Assembly: GCA_033439765.1 (NCBI GenBank)
Contig: JAULSN010000012.1
Coordinates: forward strand, 434,001-498,000
Source of the DNA: Lasiosphaeria ovina
Taxonomy: Eukaryota; Ascomycota; Sordariomycetes; Sordariales; Lasiosphaeriaceae
Length of the DNA stretch: 64,000 nt
Reading direction: 5' to 3'
Shown here: in pieces, positions 22,579-34,078 of the stretch
Position numbering within the stretch: the stretch's first letter is position 1
Layout: the number at the start of each line of letters is the position of its first letter
Translations under genes and position numbers: made by a program
Notes under the pieces: model-generated
What the model saw: the letters and a program-made list of their open reading frames with translations, nothing else
Told to the model about the DNA's origin: nothing
Database searches by the model: none

Positions 22579-24794
22579 CTACGGCAAAAACCGCGTGTCA
22601 AAGACAAATCCCTCGCCCTCGCTAAAGCCGTGCCGGAAGGTTGAGGTCAGGTATTGGTTCACATAGTTGCAGCTGCCGGATGTGTCGGAGCCAATGGAAT
22701 ATCCGCTGGGGCTGCTGAAGAGTCCGTCAAGGCAGTTGCTTGGGGCCTGGAGCTGGCTTAGGAAGTTATTGCCTATGTGGAAGAGGGCCTGTGTAGTTGG
22801 ATGCGTGATACCGACGTCGCCGCTAAGCTAACCGCCAAAGCCGGCCAATGCAGCCTGCGTTGCTGGATAGGGGCTATCGTCGTTGCCGCCGGTTAGTATG
22901 CCGGCGTCGCCAAGGTACCCGCCAACACGGCCTGATGCTGTCTGTGAATGGAGCACAAAGCTCGGTGCTTCGGCTCCCAACAGCCCGAGCAGAGCACCGC
23001 TGGAACTACCTAGCCCGTTGTCAGAGCTGGCACTGGACCAGGCACCATTGATGGCACCATCCACGTTCTCAAGAGTCATTCGCTTGTGGGTTCTCGCGGC
23101 CTCGCTTTCAAAGGCATCGTTCAGCCGACGCTTGGGTGCTCTCGAGGATGTAATTGTCGTCGAAGGAGAGGCAGCTATCGACGGAGTGGCTCGTTGCTTG
23201 ATGGCCTCTTTGCCGACGGCGATTTCTCCGGCCTTGTGTTTGTTGCAGACTTGATTCTACCGCTTAGTCTATTGAACCCTGTTGTCAGCCTTTTGGCCAC
23301 CAATCAAGTCACAAGCTCAGAAAGGTAATTCCTGTCACCCACCTTGGTTTCTCCGTCAGGCGCTGCGGCAAAGCGGTTCAAGTGCTGAGCCAAAGTCAGA
23401 CTGTGAACCATTCCCTTAGAAACTTGTTGGAGAGCCGGCAGTTAGCCTCTTGTACCAAGAACTGAACAGGGAATTCAGACTAGTAGTCGACTTAACCCGG
23501 CAAGTCTCCACGGTAGCATCGAAGCGTGCTCTGAAGCTGGGATACTGGTTGTACTTCCAGCTTTTGCTCCACTTGGGTATTCTGATATAACCGCTCTGGG
23601 CTGCCCTCAGTGCGTCCTTCACAGCTGGTGTATTAGCAAAGCAACCACTCGGCAGGATCTCGTTCTGTAATCTCTCTTACCAAGAGCGGCCAAGCCAACA
23701 TCTCAACCTCGATGTTTGATAATGCCTTTATCCGCGCGACGAGGAGGTTCTCCTCGTATTGTGACGCTGCGTCGCCTTCGGTCGGGAGGATCGTGTCTGG
23801 ATGGATCCGAGGTTAGCAAGCCTGAGGACGGCATTGGGCTCAGAGAGAAAGGCGGCCTTGGTTGGCGTTCTGGACGGCAATTCCCTTTGTCGTCTGGTTT
23901 GAATACTCGGGCGCATCAAAGACTTGCAGAACCACACGAGCGGAGTAGGCAGGTAGGTAACTAGTGATGGAAGAGGGTATTGAAGATGGAAGAGGATGAG
24001 AAGCAGAAACAGAGAGCAGTTCACTTACTCAGCATGCCATCCTGTGTACCGTCCGCGCCGGCCTTTGCCCCGCGGCCCCTTCTCTTGCGTGGCATATCGA
24101 TGAAGTTTGAATTGTCGGCAATGGCTTTAAACAGTATGTAAACGAGCGCAGCCTATTCTTCCAGTGACTCGGGGACAATGGCCCTCTCCTTCTTGTTGTT
24201 GAAATTAACCAGTTCCCGTTCAAGCAACACCAGATGTTCCCTGTCGACAACGAGGCCTCTCCATTGGCGGTCTTTGTTCTCCATCAGTTCCCCGAGTGCG
24301 GGCGGCTGAGGTTCCCAGTGTGGCTTCTGTGACTGTTGACCTCCCACTGTGTGTTGTTTCAAAGAAGAATGCCCAGCAATGGGCTCCGCGGGGGGGGGGG
24401 GGGGGGGGGGGCGTGTTTGTGTCGGTAAGGAGGGAGCGGAGGGAACGTAACTCGTTTATTGAAGTCTCGAGGTCATTTTCTGGGAGGCTGATCATCCATT
24501 CATATATTGGTCCAACCAGGTGCTGAAAGGCGAGGCTGAACTGGTGCCAGTGCTGTTGGATACGGGGGAGCTTGAGATGCTGGTCTCGGGATGTGAAGTA
24601 GGTCTCTGAATTTCTCTCGTATCAGCACAACGATGCCACTTCTGTAGAGCCTCTTTAACGGCAATCAACCCTTCCAGGTCGGGCTTACCAATGACATAGA
24701 GAGCCTTTTGTCTCTCCTCACACCCCAGTGTCCGGATCCACGAAGGCACGTCGAGAACCGCTTCCGCAGGCTCTTGGAAAGGGGGCTCAGACAT
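22579..24794 (-). pseudogene. broken multi-exon gene of unknown family
   Basis: A minus-strand gene remnant whose pieces read like real protein but cannot be joined into one frame. A start at 24794 (MSEPPFQEPAEAVLDVPSW) runs to a GTAAGC donor at 24688, and the frame is restored by an acceptor before 24605 (ETYFTSRDQHLKLPRIQQHW). Later pieces include GELMENKDRQWRGLVVDREH, DMPRKRRGRGAKAG, DAPEYSNQTTKGIAVQN, YEENLLVARIKALSNIEVEM, RIPKWSKSWKYNQYPSFRAR and a C-terminus ending GEGFVFDTRFLP, with the stop at 22581-22579. In-frame stops interrupt these pieces at 24155-24153 (TAG), 23842-23840 (TGA), 23815-23813 (TAA) and 22830-22828 (TAG). A 22-base G tract at 24390-24411 shifts the frame. All four stops could come from single C-to-T changes. 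Some could instead lie in introns I have not resolved. I cannot name a function; the Arg/Lys cluster suggests a nuclear protein. Confidence 0.6.
24390..24411. repeat. 22-base G homopolymer
   Basis: An uninterrupted run of 22 G residues, read as C on the gene strand, inside the broken minus-strand gene. The frame before the run (LRSLRSLLTDTNTPPP) and the coding-like frame after it (LKQHTVGGQQSQ) agree only if the run length is a multiple of three. At 22 it is one base too long. Length slippage in vivo and homopolymer error in the assembly are both likely. Confidence 0.95.
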
Positions 24795-26125
24795 TGCGGC
24801 TGTGTCCAAGATCTGCTGGCCGATGAAGTAATATTGGACCTTGAGAGAGGATAGCTGTTAGCATTCAACACACATGGCAGGGTCTAGGGGGCGGGACCGT
24901 GAGTCTGTATACACGACAAGGTCTTGGACCAGATGTGGGTACATGGGAACCGCGCGAGGGGCAAATGGGCGAGGACACTGGCGCCAGTCCAGACCAAAGA
25001 ATATGGCGTGGTGACTAGTAATAACCTCGTCGGGTCTATGAGGGTAGATCAGATACCTACTTCGTGGCTTTTGGTTGATACCCCGTTGGTCAGGGACTGT
25101 GGACTGAGTCCTTGCTAAAGAAGTACTGGTTTGTCGACAAGGGAGAGCCCCTTCTTTTGAGGGTCGTGTATATAAAAAGCTGCCGAACGAGTCTAGAAAA
25201 ATAGAGGACGGTGTAGGTATGGGGTGAGAGGTGAGCTCGAAGGAAACGCGGCGCCGTGTGTCAAGCGGTGGGAGGAGGGTCAGAAAGAGGATGGGTGGAG
25301 GGAATATTACCGTACGTCCGCTGAGCCCAGGTAATTAGCTGACTTATAATGGAATAATTATATTGAACAATGGGATCTAAGATATGCCCACGTAGGTATC
25401 TATCTGGTTGCGGCACTCGTCGTGGGGGTGGCAGGGCAACTAGAACAATAGTATCTCGCATGGCTCAGTCCATAGACGGCGATTCAGTCCTTGAGCGATA
25501 GCGACATGAAAGATGACGACGAGTAGAAGCTGTGCATAAGAGATGTCAACAACGAGCAAGGAAAAGGGGTCTCACGCCGACGCCGCTACAACCGACGCAG
25601 CCGCAGCCAGAGTAATTGCACACGGAGATTGAAGCAGAGAGACGAAGGTAAGGAGAAAGGCACATTGCTTCACGCTCTAGATTTGGTTTCTATTGTAAAT
25701 CAGGGGAAACAACAATCAAAGCGTATGATATGAAGCTAGTAGCGGCTCTGGCTGTCGCTTATCTAAACCTAAACGTCTATAGGAGCATATTAGCCACGTC
25801 TGTAACCTTGTGGAAGGGAAGGATAAGCTGCCACTAAGCCCCGTTATCGCCGAGTCTCTCCATTGAACCACGGATGATATGACCGGTCCCTCTGCCCACT
25901 CTTACAGACCTCTTTCCTCCTAGATCAAACGCAATCAATACTTAACCTGGGACTTGTTTTTTAGATTGTTGCCTTACCGCCCATGCGAGATGTTCAATTA
26001 TGTCTATCTCTAAGGATGCAGAACCTGAGATGGGGGCCATGTCTAGTCACATCAAAATTAGCATTTGTTTTGTTGTAATACAGACACACTTGCATTTGTA
26101 TCTTTTCCACACAAGGAAGTACCTA
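24795..26125. other. intergenic region, AT-richer
   Basis: About 1.3 kb with no supported gene, between the broken gene and the stop of the ZZ protein gene. Parts are AT-rich (GGAATAATTATATTGAAC near 25350; GTATGATATGAAGCTAGTAG near 25722). The 3' end of the ZZ gene and any promoter of the broken gene would lie here. A possible upstream exon of the broken gene (VQYYFIGQQILDTAA, about 24797-24840) reads in frame into it but has no clear start. Confidence 0.4.
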
Positions 26126-27953
26126 TCACTCCTCTCCTAGAACCCCACGGGTGCTCATCACAGCATACCGAGAGACAGAGAACTCGCCTACGGCCCACAT
26201 GCCTCGCACCGTGCTATGAAAGCGAAACATCTCCTCGATCGGCACCCTCCCGCCCTCCACGAGCGCCCGGCTCTGGCCGTCACCACAAGGACTTACAACC
26301 CACGAGGCACTCATCGCCCTGGTTTCTGGCCGAGGGAGCCTTTCCATGTCGGTATTGCACGGCGTTACGACCAGCGGCGGCCCATCAACGTCGAAAACCA
26401 CTCGGCGGCTCCGCAGTTGCACATCCATCTCGCCGGCGTCTCTTGACGCAAGCTGGGCGGCCAGCACCCAGCTGCCAGGGTCGTCAATAAACAAGTCTCG
26501 GTCGGCCTTGTGGCCGGGTGCTTCGACAATTGTTTGCATGACCCGCCTGACCAATACCGATGTAACCATTCGCCCGAAGAACCTCCCTCGGGTTGGGAGA
26601 GGCGTTGTCTCGTTGACCTCGCCGGCACACGCCGCTTCTGCAATGGCCGTACCTGTACTGGCGACCGGGCCCGGGACTACAGGGGCTTGCTGAGTCTTTG
26701 AAATGTCAGATATATCCACGGAGTCTGCACCAGTCGTGGCTGGGTCACCGGCGTTCTGCGGAGCCGTGGTGTCTGTGGCGGAGGACGTCGGCCACTCCTC
26801 GTCGCTCGACTTTCGCACGAGGCGTCCAGTCCACAACTGACCGATTGTCATGATCCGGTGGACGAGCCACGGCTGGAGCCAGTTCCCTTGGTTGTCTTTC
26901 TTGAACCTGAAGAGCTCAGCGACCTTGAGAGTGGCTGGCAGCTCGGCGGGGAAGTCTTTCACAGACGACGGCACGTCCCCGTCATCTTTGAAACTGCTGC
27001 CTCCAACTGGCCAACTGTGGCCCTGTGTCGAGTTCCACAAAGCATCTGCCAGTCCAATCTCGTTGCCCTTGCGAATAGCGAGAATCAGCGTCAGCAGAAT
27101 CGTACAGTGCAGGGCAAATATTTCAATCTCCAGTGCGCGTCTATCGTAGGGCGGCCTCCAGCTCTCGGGATCGGGCGAGGCGTGAATCTCCTCGACAAGG
27201 GACTTGAGCTGGTCAAAAGCAGCAGGATGTGTGATGCCGCTGTCGAAAAATGACACCCAGAAGCGCAGAAAATCCGCCATATTCTGCCCGCCCCGCTCAA
27301 CGTCGCGGAAATACGAGGTGAAGAACATATAGAGCGTCCAAGGCTGGCCGTAGCGGCCCCGAAGCCAAGTGAGATCCAGGGGTTTGTTGACTTTCCAGAG
27401 GAGACCCAGAAACGCGAGCAAGCCGTTCGGGGACAGGGAAAAATAGTGCTTCACTTGCGGCACGGATGGAAAAGGCGCATTGGGGACAAAATGGCGAATA
27501 GTACGCAGGGTGGCTATGGGTGAAAGCTCGTACGAGACATCGTTGCAGTGTGCCCCTGATACAACACAGGGGACCGCAGAGGTCGTAGTCTCCGCCGCTG
27601 CACTGACTGCAATGGAACCTCTCGTCGAAGCGAAGGCCTTTGCGGCACCCATCGCACGCCCAGAGCGTCGGCTTTTCTTCCGGGGCCGCTCCCGTGTCTG
27701 TGAGTCCAGCTTCACTCGGCGTCGTGACGACCGAGAACCGGGCGCACATTTCGCCCTGGCCCGCTGTTTTTACTTTCTCATGACTTGGGTCGCCGGTCAA
27801 GTCTAATGCAAGGAGTTTCAAGTCATCGGCCCACTTGTAGGCGTCGTTGCGGTCTGTTTTCCATTGAAGAAGCTCATAGATCTCGGTAGCCAGATCGCCG
27901 TCAGGAGTCACTACCAACCCATCATCAGCACCATCTCTTGTATCATCAATCAT
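26126..27953 (-). pseudogene. ZZ-type zinc-finger protein, single-base frameshift
   Basis: An intronless minus-strand gene of 1828 bases, which is 609 codons plus one base. The N-terminal frame starts MIDDTRDGADDGLVV and reaches a ZZ zinc finger (WACDGCRKGLRF...FHCSQCSGGDYDLCG) at about residues 100-130. There the frame breaks: in the run CCCC (plus-strand G27569-27572) one base too many turns the last zinc pair into CGPLCC and leads to a stop at 27297. The other frame supplies the expected continuation, a Cys and the His-Cys of SGAHCNDVSYELSPI, then some 470 residues to the stop at 26126, including HYFSLSPNGLLAFLGLLWKV and YGQPWTLYMFFTSYFRD. ZZ fingers bind proteins such as histone tails or N-degrons. 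No further domain is recognised. The break may be a true mutation or a homopolymer sequencing error; without the extra base the protein would be 608 residues. Confidence 0.8.
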
Positions 27954-28793
27954 TATTGCACGTGTAAGATAGTTAACTTTAGCAGTGGGTTATGCATTTG
28001 GAGACAAAACTGGAATCTGACTAGATGACAGCGGGTGGAAGACGAGGGGCGTGCTTGTCGCTGCTCACTGGCTGGCTTGGCTACCTATGAACAACCTAGC
28101 GGTCAGAATTTGAGCATTGGGTATCGTTTAAACACAGGGGTATCGTTTAGGTAGTATTTGGGGCCACGGCAAGCGTCTGACACATTTCCAATGCAAGCTG
28201 TCTTGTGCAGAAAACAGGTAAACAATATCAATGGCTGCGATATTTAGCCACCATCTCAAGTACGTATCTGTTTTCCCACTTTCGCCCTTAACGAAATTCA
28301 TCTCTAGAATTTGTTGGACTCGCTTGCGATGGCGTTGTGAGCACTGTCGTTTGAAGATTTTTTTTTTTTTGATACAGGAGACAAGAACAGACAATTATCG
28401 TGAAGGAGAGCTGATAGGCGGCTATCTAAATTCATCATCCGAGCGAGAGCTCGAAGACGAGAATGTGGACTGACAAGGCTCACGACTGCCAACTTGTCTT
28501 ATTCCATGACAAGCTATTTTGAAGAAAACAGGTAGAATACACATACGGCAACTTATAGCCAACAACACAACATACCCGTAACCCACGGAAGACCGTGATG
28601 GTTATTGGACAAGGCAGTGTGGTAACAAGTGATTGACTTGAGCAGCCTCTTGACTTCCATCCATTAGCGGCGTCTCAACATTGAAGAGACGCTGGGACTA
28701 ATAATGGGGCCAGATGAAAGGGCCTTACCTTGGTGCAGTATCGCTTTTGACAATGTTCCAACGCATTAGGAAAGCCGCCGTAAATAAGGACGT
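27954..28793. other. intergenic region with a degenerate direct repeat
   Basis: This holds the promoter side of the ZZ gene and the 3' side of FIP1. No gene is visible. Two loosely similar segments occur at about 28185-28222 and 28503-28538, both containing CAAGCT...GAAAACAGGTA. GGGTATCGTTTA is repeated at about 28119 and 28139. A 12-base T run lies near 28360. Confidence 0.45.
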
Positions 28794-30040
28794 CTACCAC
28801 CGACGGCCACGTCCCCGGTTTCCTCTCCCACCTCCACCGCCGCCTCCTCCGCCAGCACTACCAGCACCACCGCCACCGCCCATCTGCTGGTCGTAGCCGT
28901 AACCTTGACCTTGATTACCGCCAAATCCCTGGCCAAAGTTCTGTCCTTGGCCTCCTTGGCCACCAGCACCTCCGGCGCTAGCTGGGTTCTGCATCCCAGC
29001 AAACATGGCCGACATGGAGTTCATATCCATCTGGCTCGGATCTATACCGCTGGCCATCATCTGTTGCATCATGGCTTGCATGTCCGGCGAGATGCCCTCG
29101 ATGCCTGGCATGGCCGCGCCGGCCGCTGCTCCGGCTGGCGCACCAGCACCAGCTCCCGGGAGGCCTGGCATCATGCCCCCCATCATCATCATGTTGGTCA
29201 TTTCCTCCATCATCTTCTTGTTATTCTGGGCGACCACTTCCTGGCTGTATTCGCCTCGGATAGCCTCTTGCTTTTGTGCATACAGTGCCCACGTAAACTC
29301 GTCGAAGCCGTAGTTGAAATAGTCTGACAGGTCGGTACCTGGTTTGCGCCACGGTTTGTCGCCTTCGCCGAGGTCTGGCAAGGGGGAGGGCTGGTTAGCT
29401 CAACTACCAAGAGTCCGGGAACGGGGCCGGGGAAGACAGCATGGCAGACCTTCGTCGATGTTGATCTGTGTTAACGGCTTCCCAAGTGGCTTATATGTCG
29501 GTATTGCGTTAACATTGATCTTGGAAGTCGATACGGGCGGCAGGTTCGCCGGGGGCGGCCTGGGCTCTTCCTTCCGGACGGGGGCAGCCTTCACGGCTGT
29601 TTCGTTTGAGGTGGAGCGCTGGGGTATATTCCTGATTTCGCTGTATCGTGATTGCCTGGAAACGAAGAGCAATCAGCACGCATGCGACAGGTATACGTGG
29701 CGGGTATACGCACGGTGGAGGGGCAGCCTTAGAGCCATCTTTTCTCTCGATTATTATGTCAATATCCTATGAAACAGAGTACCTAGTTAGTTTGCGAGGG
29801 CGCAATCCCCCTCGAAGGGAGATGTTGGGGTTCGGAGAAAGCATGGTGGGCGCGCACAGAGTCGTCGTCGTCCTCATCCATCTCGCCACCCTCGTCCTCC
29901 TCCTCGCCCTCCTCAAGCTCATCATTTGCATCGGGCTTTGCTTTTGCTGTGGGCGCCGGCGCAGTGGTAGATGCTGCGGGCGCTTGGGGAGCTGTTGGCT
30001 CTTCAGGCGCATAGAAGTCGTCCTCTTCGTCAATATCCAT
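28794..30040 (-). CDS. fip1: FIP1, pre-mRNA cleavage and polyadenylation factor subunit
   Basis: Component of the nuclear cleavage and polyadenylation factor that links poly(A) polymerase to the cleavage machinery. Four minus-strand exons: 30040-29858, 29766-29714, 29655-29450 and 29374-28794. Introns are 91, 58 and 75 bp and keep frame; two use GTGCGx donors and one GTCTGC. Product 340 residues. The N-terminus is acidic ([14 protein letters not shown], then a long Glu/Asp run), which in Fip1 contacts poly(A) polymerase. The Fip1 motif follows: [20 protein letters not shown], preceded by [20 protein letters not shown]. The C-terminal half is low complexity, Met/Gly/Ala/Gln-rich, and ends in an RGG-like tail ([12 protein letters not shown]), which could bind RNA. 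It is divergent from NUP49, sharing a promoter region of about 380 bases. Confidence 0.93.
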
Positions 30041-30422
30041 GGTTGGTAAACTTCTCACGGTAGTCTAGCGGTCGGGTGTAATGTAGAGCCGGAACAAGAT
30101 CGTCAAAGGAACAAGGTGTGGCTGTTAAAGCCCGATTACATAATAGTTCTTGCGACAAGAACGATCCAATTCCAAGGTGAGATGGAAATGGCAGGCGGTC
30201 AGAGCTTTTACACCCGTCTGTGGGGTCGTGCAGGGGTATGTGCAGGGGGCAGGCGCAACTTCAGCGACCGACAACCGCGAGTCCGTGACAACACTGTGGG
30301 GCAGAAAAACGTCGGTTCTGGTCTGGCCAGCCAAAACACATCGCGACGCAGTGAGAAAAGATTATCAAACTCCACATTCCTCGCCAAACAACCTTGCGAG
30401 TTGCGGCAATACGTTGCTAACA
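30041..30422. promoter_or_regulatory. bidirectional promoter region FIP1 / NUP49
   Basis: These 382 bases lie between divergent start codons, so they should contain both promoters and both 5' leaders. I see no TATA box in a clear position and no upstream reading frame that is obviously conserved. The assignment rests on gene arrangement only. Confidence 0.6.
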
Positions 30423-32206
30423 ATGGCTCTCGCACGGTCAGCTAGCGGCCCTGGTGGTTTGAGTATCAACACCGGGAACGCGAACATATTGTAAGTCTGC
30501 ACCGAACGCGTTCAGGTGCTGGTGACACTGGACGGTCGATCACCCTCCTTCGACTCTATCCATGCTTGTGTATTTTGTGGATTTCCGACCTCAACAGCAG
30601 CCATCCCTGCGTTCAATTCTGATTGCACTTGAGACATGCCGCATTTTGGGCCCGAATACACTAGCTAACCGTTTCTGCACAGTGGGAGCAACACCACCCA
30701 AGCTCCGGCCGGCGGTGGACTCTTTGGCAGCTCAACATCCCAGCCAGCACAGGCAGGTTCTTTGTTTGGCACAGCAACCTCGCAGCCCCAGACCACAACG
30801 TCTTTATTCGGAGCCACCACAAACACCCAGCCCCAGCAGACCCAGCAGAGTGGAGGCTTGTTTGGAGCGTCGACGGCGCAACCTCAGCAGACGGGCGGGC
30901 TCTTTGGTTCTGCTCCTCAACAGCAACAGCAGCAGCAAACAGTCGGTGGAGGTCTATTTGGAAATCAGCAAGCCTCTCAACCACAACAGCAAACAGGCGG
31001 TCTTTTTGGAAATACCACGACACAGCCTCAGCAGCAGCAGGCTGGTGGACTCTTCGGAACCGCTCCTGCACAGCCAGCGCAAACAGGAGGATTATTTGGC
31101 GCAGCGCCTCAGTCGCAGCCCGCACAACCTGGCAGCCTATTTGGAACGTCTTCCATTCAGCAGCAACAACAGCAACAACCCCAAGCAGGAGGAGGACTAT
31201 TTGGCAGCTCGACGGCCAACACAGGAGGAATGTTTGGTCCCGCGGCCGCGGGAGCCTTCGGGCAGGGTGTCAAGCCCCAAGGCAGTCTCTTGTGCGTTCC
31301 CTACGGCAATTACTTCCTTGTGACCGTTGTACTGACCGTGAAATTTCCAGCGCTGGCCTTGGCCAGTCCAATGCCCAGCCTCAGCAGCAGCAGCAGAATC
31401 CAGGCTTTGGGCAGGCAAACCAAGGCGTAGGACTGACCATGGGGCAATCTGCCAACCAACAACCGCAGGTTGTGCCAGGCGTACGCATAGATGTGAGCAA
31501 TATTCGCTCGACAACGCGGTTCAATGACCTACAGGAGGATCTTCAGAAGCAGATCGCCATGATCGACGAGGGCATCCAAAAGTGCATTAGGGACAAGGAG
31601 GCGGTTGATGCCTTCCTGCCGGCGCATGGCGACCAACTGTCAGCCATCCCGACCGACGTTAACTTTGTGACACGAAAATCCGAAGGAGCAGACGGTGCGT
31701 TGTCTGGCGACTTGGCTGCCATCAACCAACTTCGGGACCTCGTGAAAAAGGACGCAGACAACGCCCGCCTGTCCTTTAAAGCGATAGACAACCTGCGGTT
31801 ACCGACACAATACCACCAGTCAGGATTATGGTCGACCCGCGGTCAACAGGCCGCGACAGGCGCAGGATCGGCAGACGCTGATGCCGAGAGCAACTCGGAC
31901 TTGATCACCTTTTTCTCTAAGACTTCCGATGAGATGGGCGAGATGATGAAAAAGTTTGAGAGGAACCTCGGCGAAATCGAGGTGCATCTGCATGGCGTTC
32001 AAGGAAACATGCTCGAGCAGCTGCAACGAGTGGTTGCTCAGTCAAAAAATGGCAGCCAGGGAGGGTTGGACGAGAGGGTTGTCGAGCTGGCTGCGGTGCT
32101 CCGCGATTTTGAAGAGGGTATTCTCAAGGTTGCTGGGGTAGTTGGAGGCGTAAAGGAGGGTATTACAGGATTGCAACTTAAGGATTTCATGGGTCACGGC
32201 ATCTGA
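30423..32206 (+). CDS. nup49: GLFG nucleoporin NUP49 (Nup58 family)
   Basis: Structural and transport nucleoporin of the central channel, part of the Nsp1-Nup57-Nup49 trimer. Three exons: 30423-30490, 30683-31291 and 31351-32206, with introns of 192 and 59 bp in frame; 510 residues. After MALARSASGPGG the N-terminal 225 residues carry about a dozen LFG or MFG repeats separated by Gln/Thr-rich linkers (GGGLFGSS, GSLFGTAT, GGLFGNTT and so on), the disordered meshwork that binds transport receptors. The C-terminal 270 residues are helical and coiled-coil (RFNDLQEDLQKQIAMIDEGI; EMGEMMKKFERNLGEIEVHL) and would anchor the protein in the trimer. Lengths and order match known fungal Nup49. It is divergent from FIP1 and convergent with RPC31. 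Confidence 0.93.
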
Positions 32207-32604
32207 TAAATACGGTAGAGCACGGGGACAAGGACTCGAGGCGAGAGACGAGGCCACCAGGGTAGGATATTGATAGCGAAATTCTTGTACAAAATATGTA
32301 GGACCTCATCTAGTGCCTTAAAAATACCCCAAAGAATGGTTTGGTTGTATTCAAGCATGAGGGCTGTTCCCTTAATCTAGATGCACAGTCTCATGATGCG
32401 ATGGTACTCTCTTCGTTCTTTTCATCGGAATGCCTCATAAAAATTGAAAATGGTATTTCTGACCCTCTCCGTTGTTGCTTTCCTGTACAAGAACCGAGTT
32501 AAAGTTTGGTATCCTAGTGATGCGCCATAAAAAGCCAATAACCAAAAAAAAAAAAAGGAAAAAAAAAAGGATTGGTCAGAGAAATGATGTTCCTTTGCCC
32601 ACGA
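32207..32604. other. convergent 3' region NUP49 / RPC31
   Basis: About 400 bases between two convergent stop codons, holding both 3' UTRs. It contains an A-rich stretch at about 32547-32570 (a 12-A run and an 8-A run separated by GG). No gene or RNA is visible. Confidence 0.55.
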
Positions 32605-33581
32605 TTACATGTAATCACCACCACCACCATCATCACCTCCCTCATCATAATCTTCGTCATCCTGGTTACCCTCGAAATACGCCTCGGCGTTGTAATCGTC
32701 GCCGGATTCGTCGTCATACTGGTCTTCATCCTCGACGTTCGCCTCAGCCTCATCGTCCTCGTTTGCTGCCTTGACCCAGTCATCGTCGTCCTCGCCAGAC
32801 AAGAAGCCTTCGTCGTCGCCATCCTCGTTACGCTTCTCCAGGGCATTCAGGACCTGCAACGCCTTGTCGTAACTAACAGTGGCGTCCAGACCAGACTGCT
32901 GTGACTCGGGGAGGAATAGCTCCTCCGCTGTCTTGAGGGAGGTGATGTTGGATAATGCTAGTACCTTGGGCCCAGTCTTGCGCCGTTTATTGGCTGGCCC
33001 GCTCGTCGGACTATCGTCGCCGTCCAGTGTCGCGTGAAGCTCGGAGGGGAAGAATTCCTTCGCAAAAGGTCGGGTGTCGAGGTCAGGCAATGTCCGCTCG
33101 ACTTGCTTGAACTTCTGAGAGTAGGTTGGAACCGCAAAAAAGGGGTCTACTGTGGCCTTGCTTGTCTGGCCGTATCGTTTGTTGATTTGGTCCTGGCCGT
33201 ACGTGCGTCCCGACCTGCCGCCATTCTGAGTACGTGCCTGTGTATAGAGCGGTCCGTCGTGGCACTGCTCGCGGAATAGGAGGAAAAATGACACCTGCTT
33301 CTCTTCTTTCTTGGAGAGGGCGGGTGCTTGAGGAACGTCGTAAGGCTGGAAAGGTAGACAGAGAAGGAACCAGCTGTCAGCATACTAAAGACCGGCATAG
33401 AATAGGAATGCTTCCATAGCATGTGACTTACTGGGAAGAGCTCCGAGGGCTTGCCGTCTAGTACTATTTCGGAGTCCATGGCCCAAGGAACAATATTCTG
33501 CCCAACACTTCGAGCGCTGCCTTGGCCGAAGCCGCCGCGACCGCGACCGCCGCGGCCTCCTCGCCCACCTCCTCGAGACAT
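32605..33581 (-). CDS. rpc31: RNA polymerase III subunit RPC31 (RPC7)
   Basis: Subunit of the RNA polymerase III initiation subcomplex, which transcribes tRNA and 5S genes. Two minus-strand exons, 33581-33432 and 33345-32605, with an 86-bp intron (GTAAGT...TCCAG); 296 residues. The N-terminus is MSRGGGRGGRGGRGRGGFG, the Gly/Arg-rich start typical of C31. The conserved segment around SELFPPYDVPQAPALSKKEE follows, with a charged middle part including NKRYGQTSKATVDPFFAVPT. The C-terminal third is extremely acidic (LSGEDDDDWVKAANEDDEAE onward), which is the hallmark of this subunit. The start ATG is the first in frame. The gene is divergent from the HSM3-like gene and convergent with NUP49. Confidence 0.87.
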
Positions 33582-34078
33582 TTTCAATCAGCGGAAAATT
33601 GTGTCGATAACTGGCCGTTATATTCCCCGGTAGGTTGGAGACGGCTGGAAAAGCTCGGTGAGACTAGGGAGGTGAGTGAGCCGTTTGTGAGAATTCGAGT
33701 CCGAGTCATTGAAGATGCGGCAGCAAAATTCTGGCGGGGCTCTTCAATCACACATTCGTGGCTGTAAGGGATACACCACTCGTGCCCTACCACCGTGCGA
33801 GCTTCCGTGCTTGCTAGATCGGCATGCTACCGGTAGAAGCTCGCTGAGCTTCGGCCCCTGTCACATTTTACCCCGCTGAGAGCCCACCACCACTTAGCGG
33901 AACGCTTTCCAAATTCCCCGCATTCTCCAAGAATGCTTAGGTAGACAGGCATTGCAGATATGAATGGTGCCCCTCTTGCACCCGCCCCTCCTTGCATCCT
34001 AACTGCTGCCCTGATTAAACCCGCCAGGAACCGTCTTCTCGAGATTCCTATCCAGACCTGGGCGCTTGCTAAATCACA
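33582..34078. promoter_or_regulatory. divergent promoter region RPC31 / HSM3-like
   Basis: About 500 bases between divergent starts, expected to contain both promoters. No clear TATA box or coding region is visible. A CTTAGGTAGACAGG motif occurs near 33937. Confidence 0.55.

Noticed and set aside
32547..32570. A-rich tract as a possible retrogene poly(A) tail
   Set aside because: It sits in the 3' region between two intron-containing genes and has no target-site duplication.
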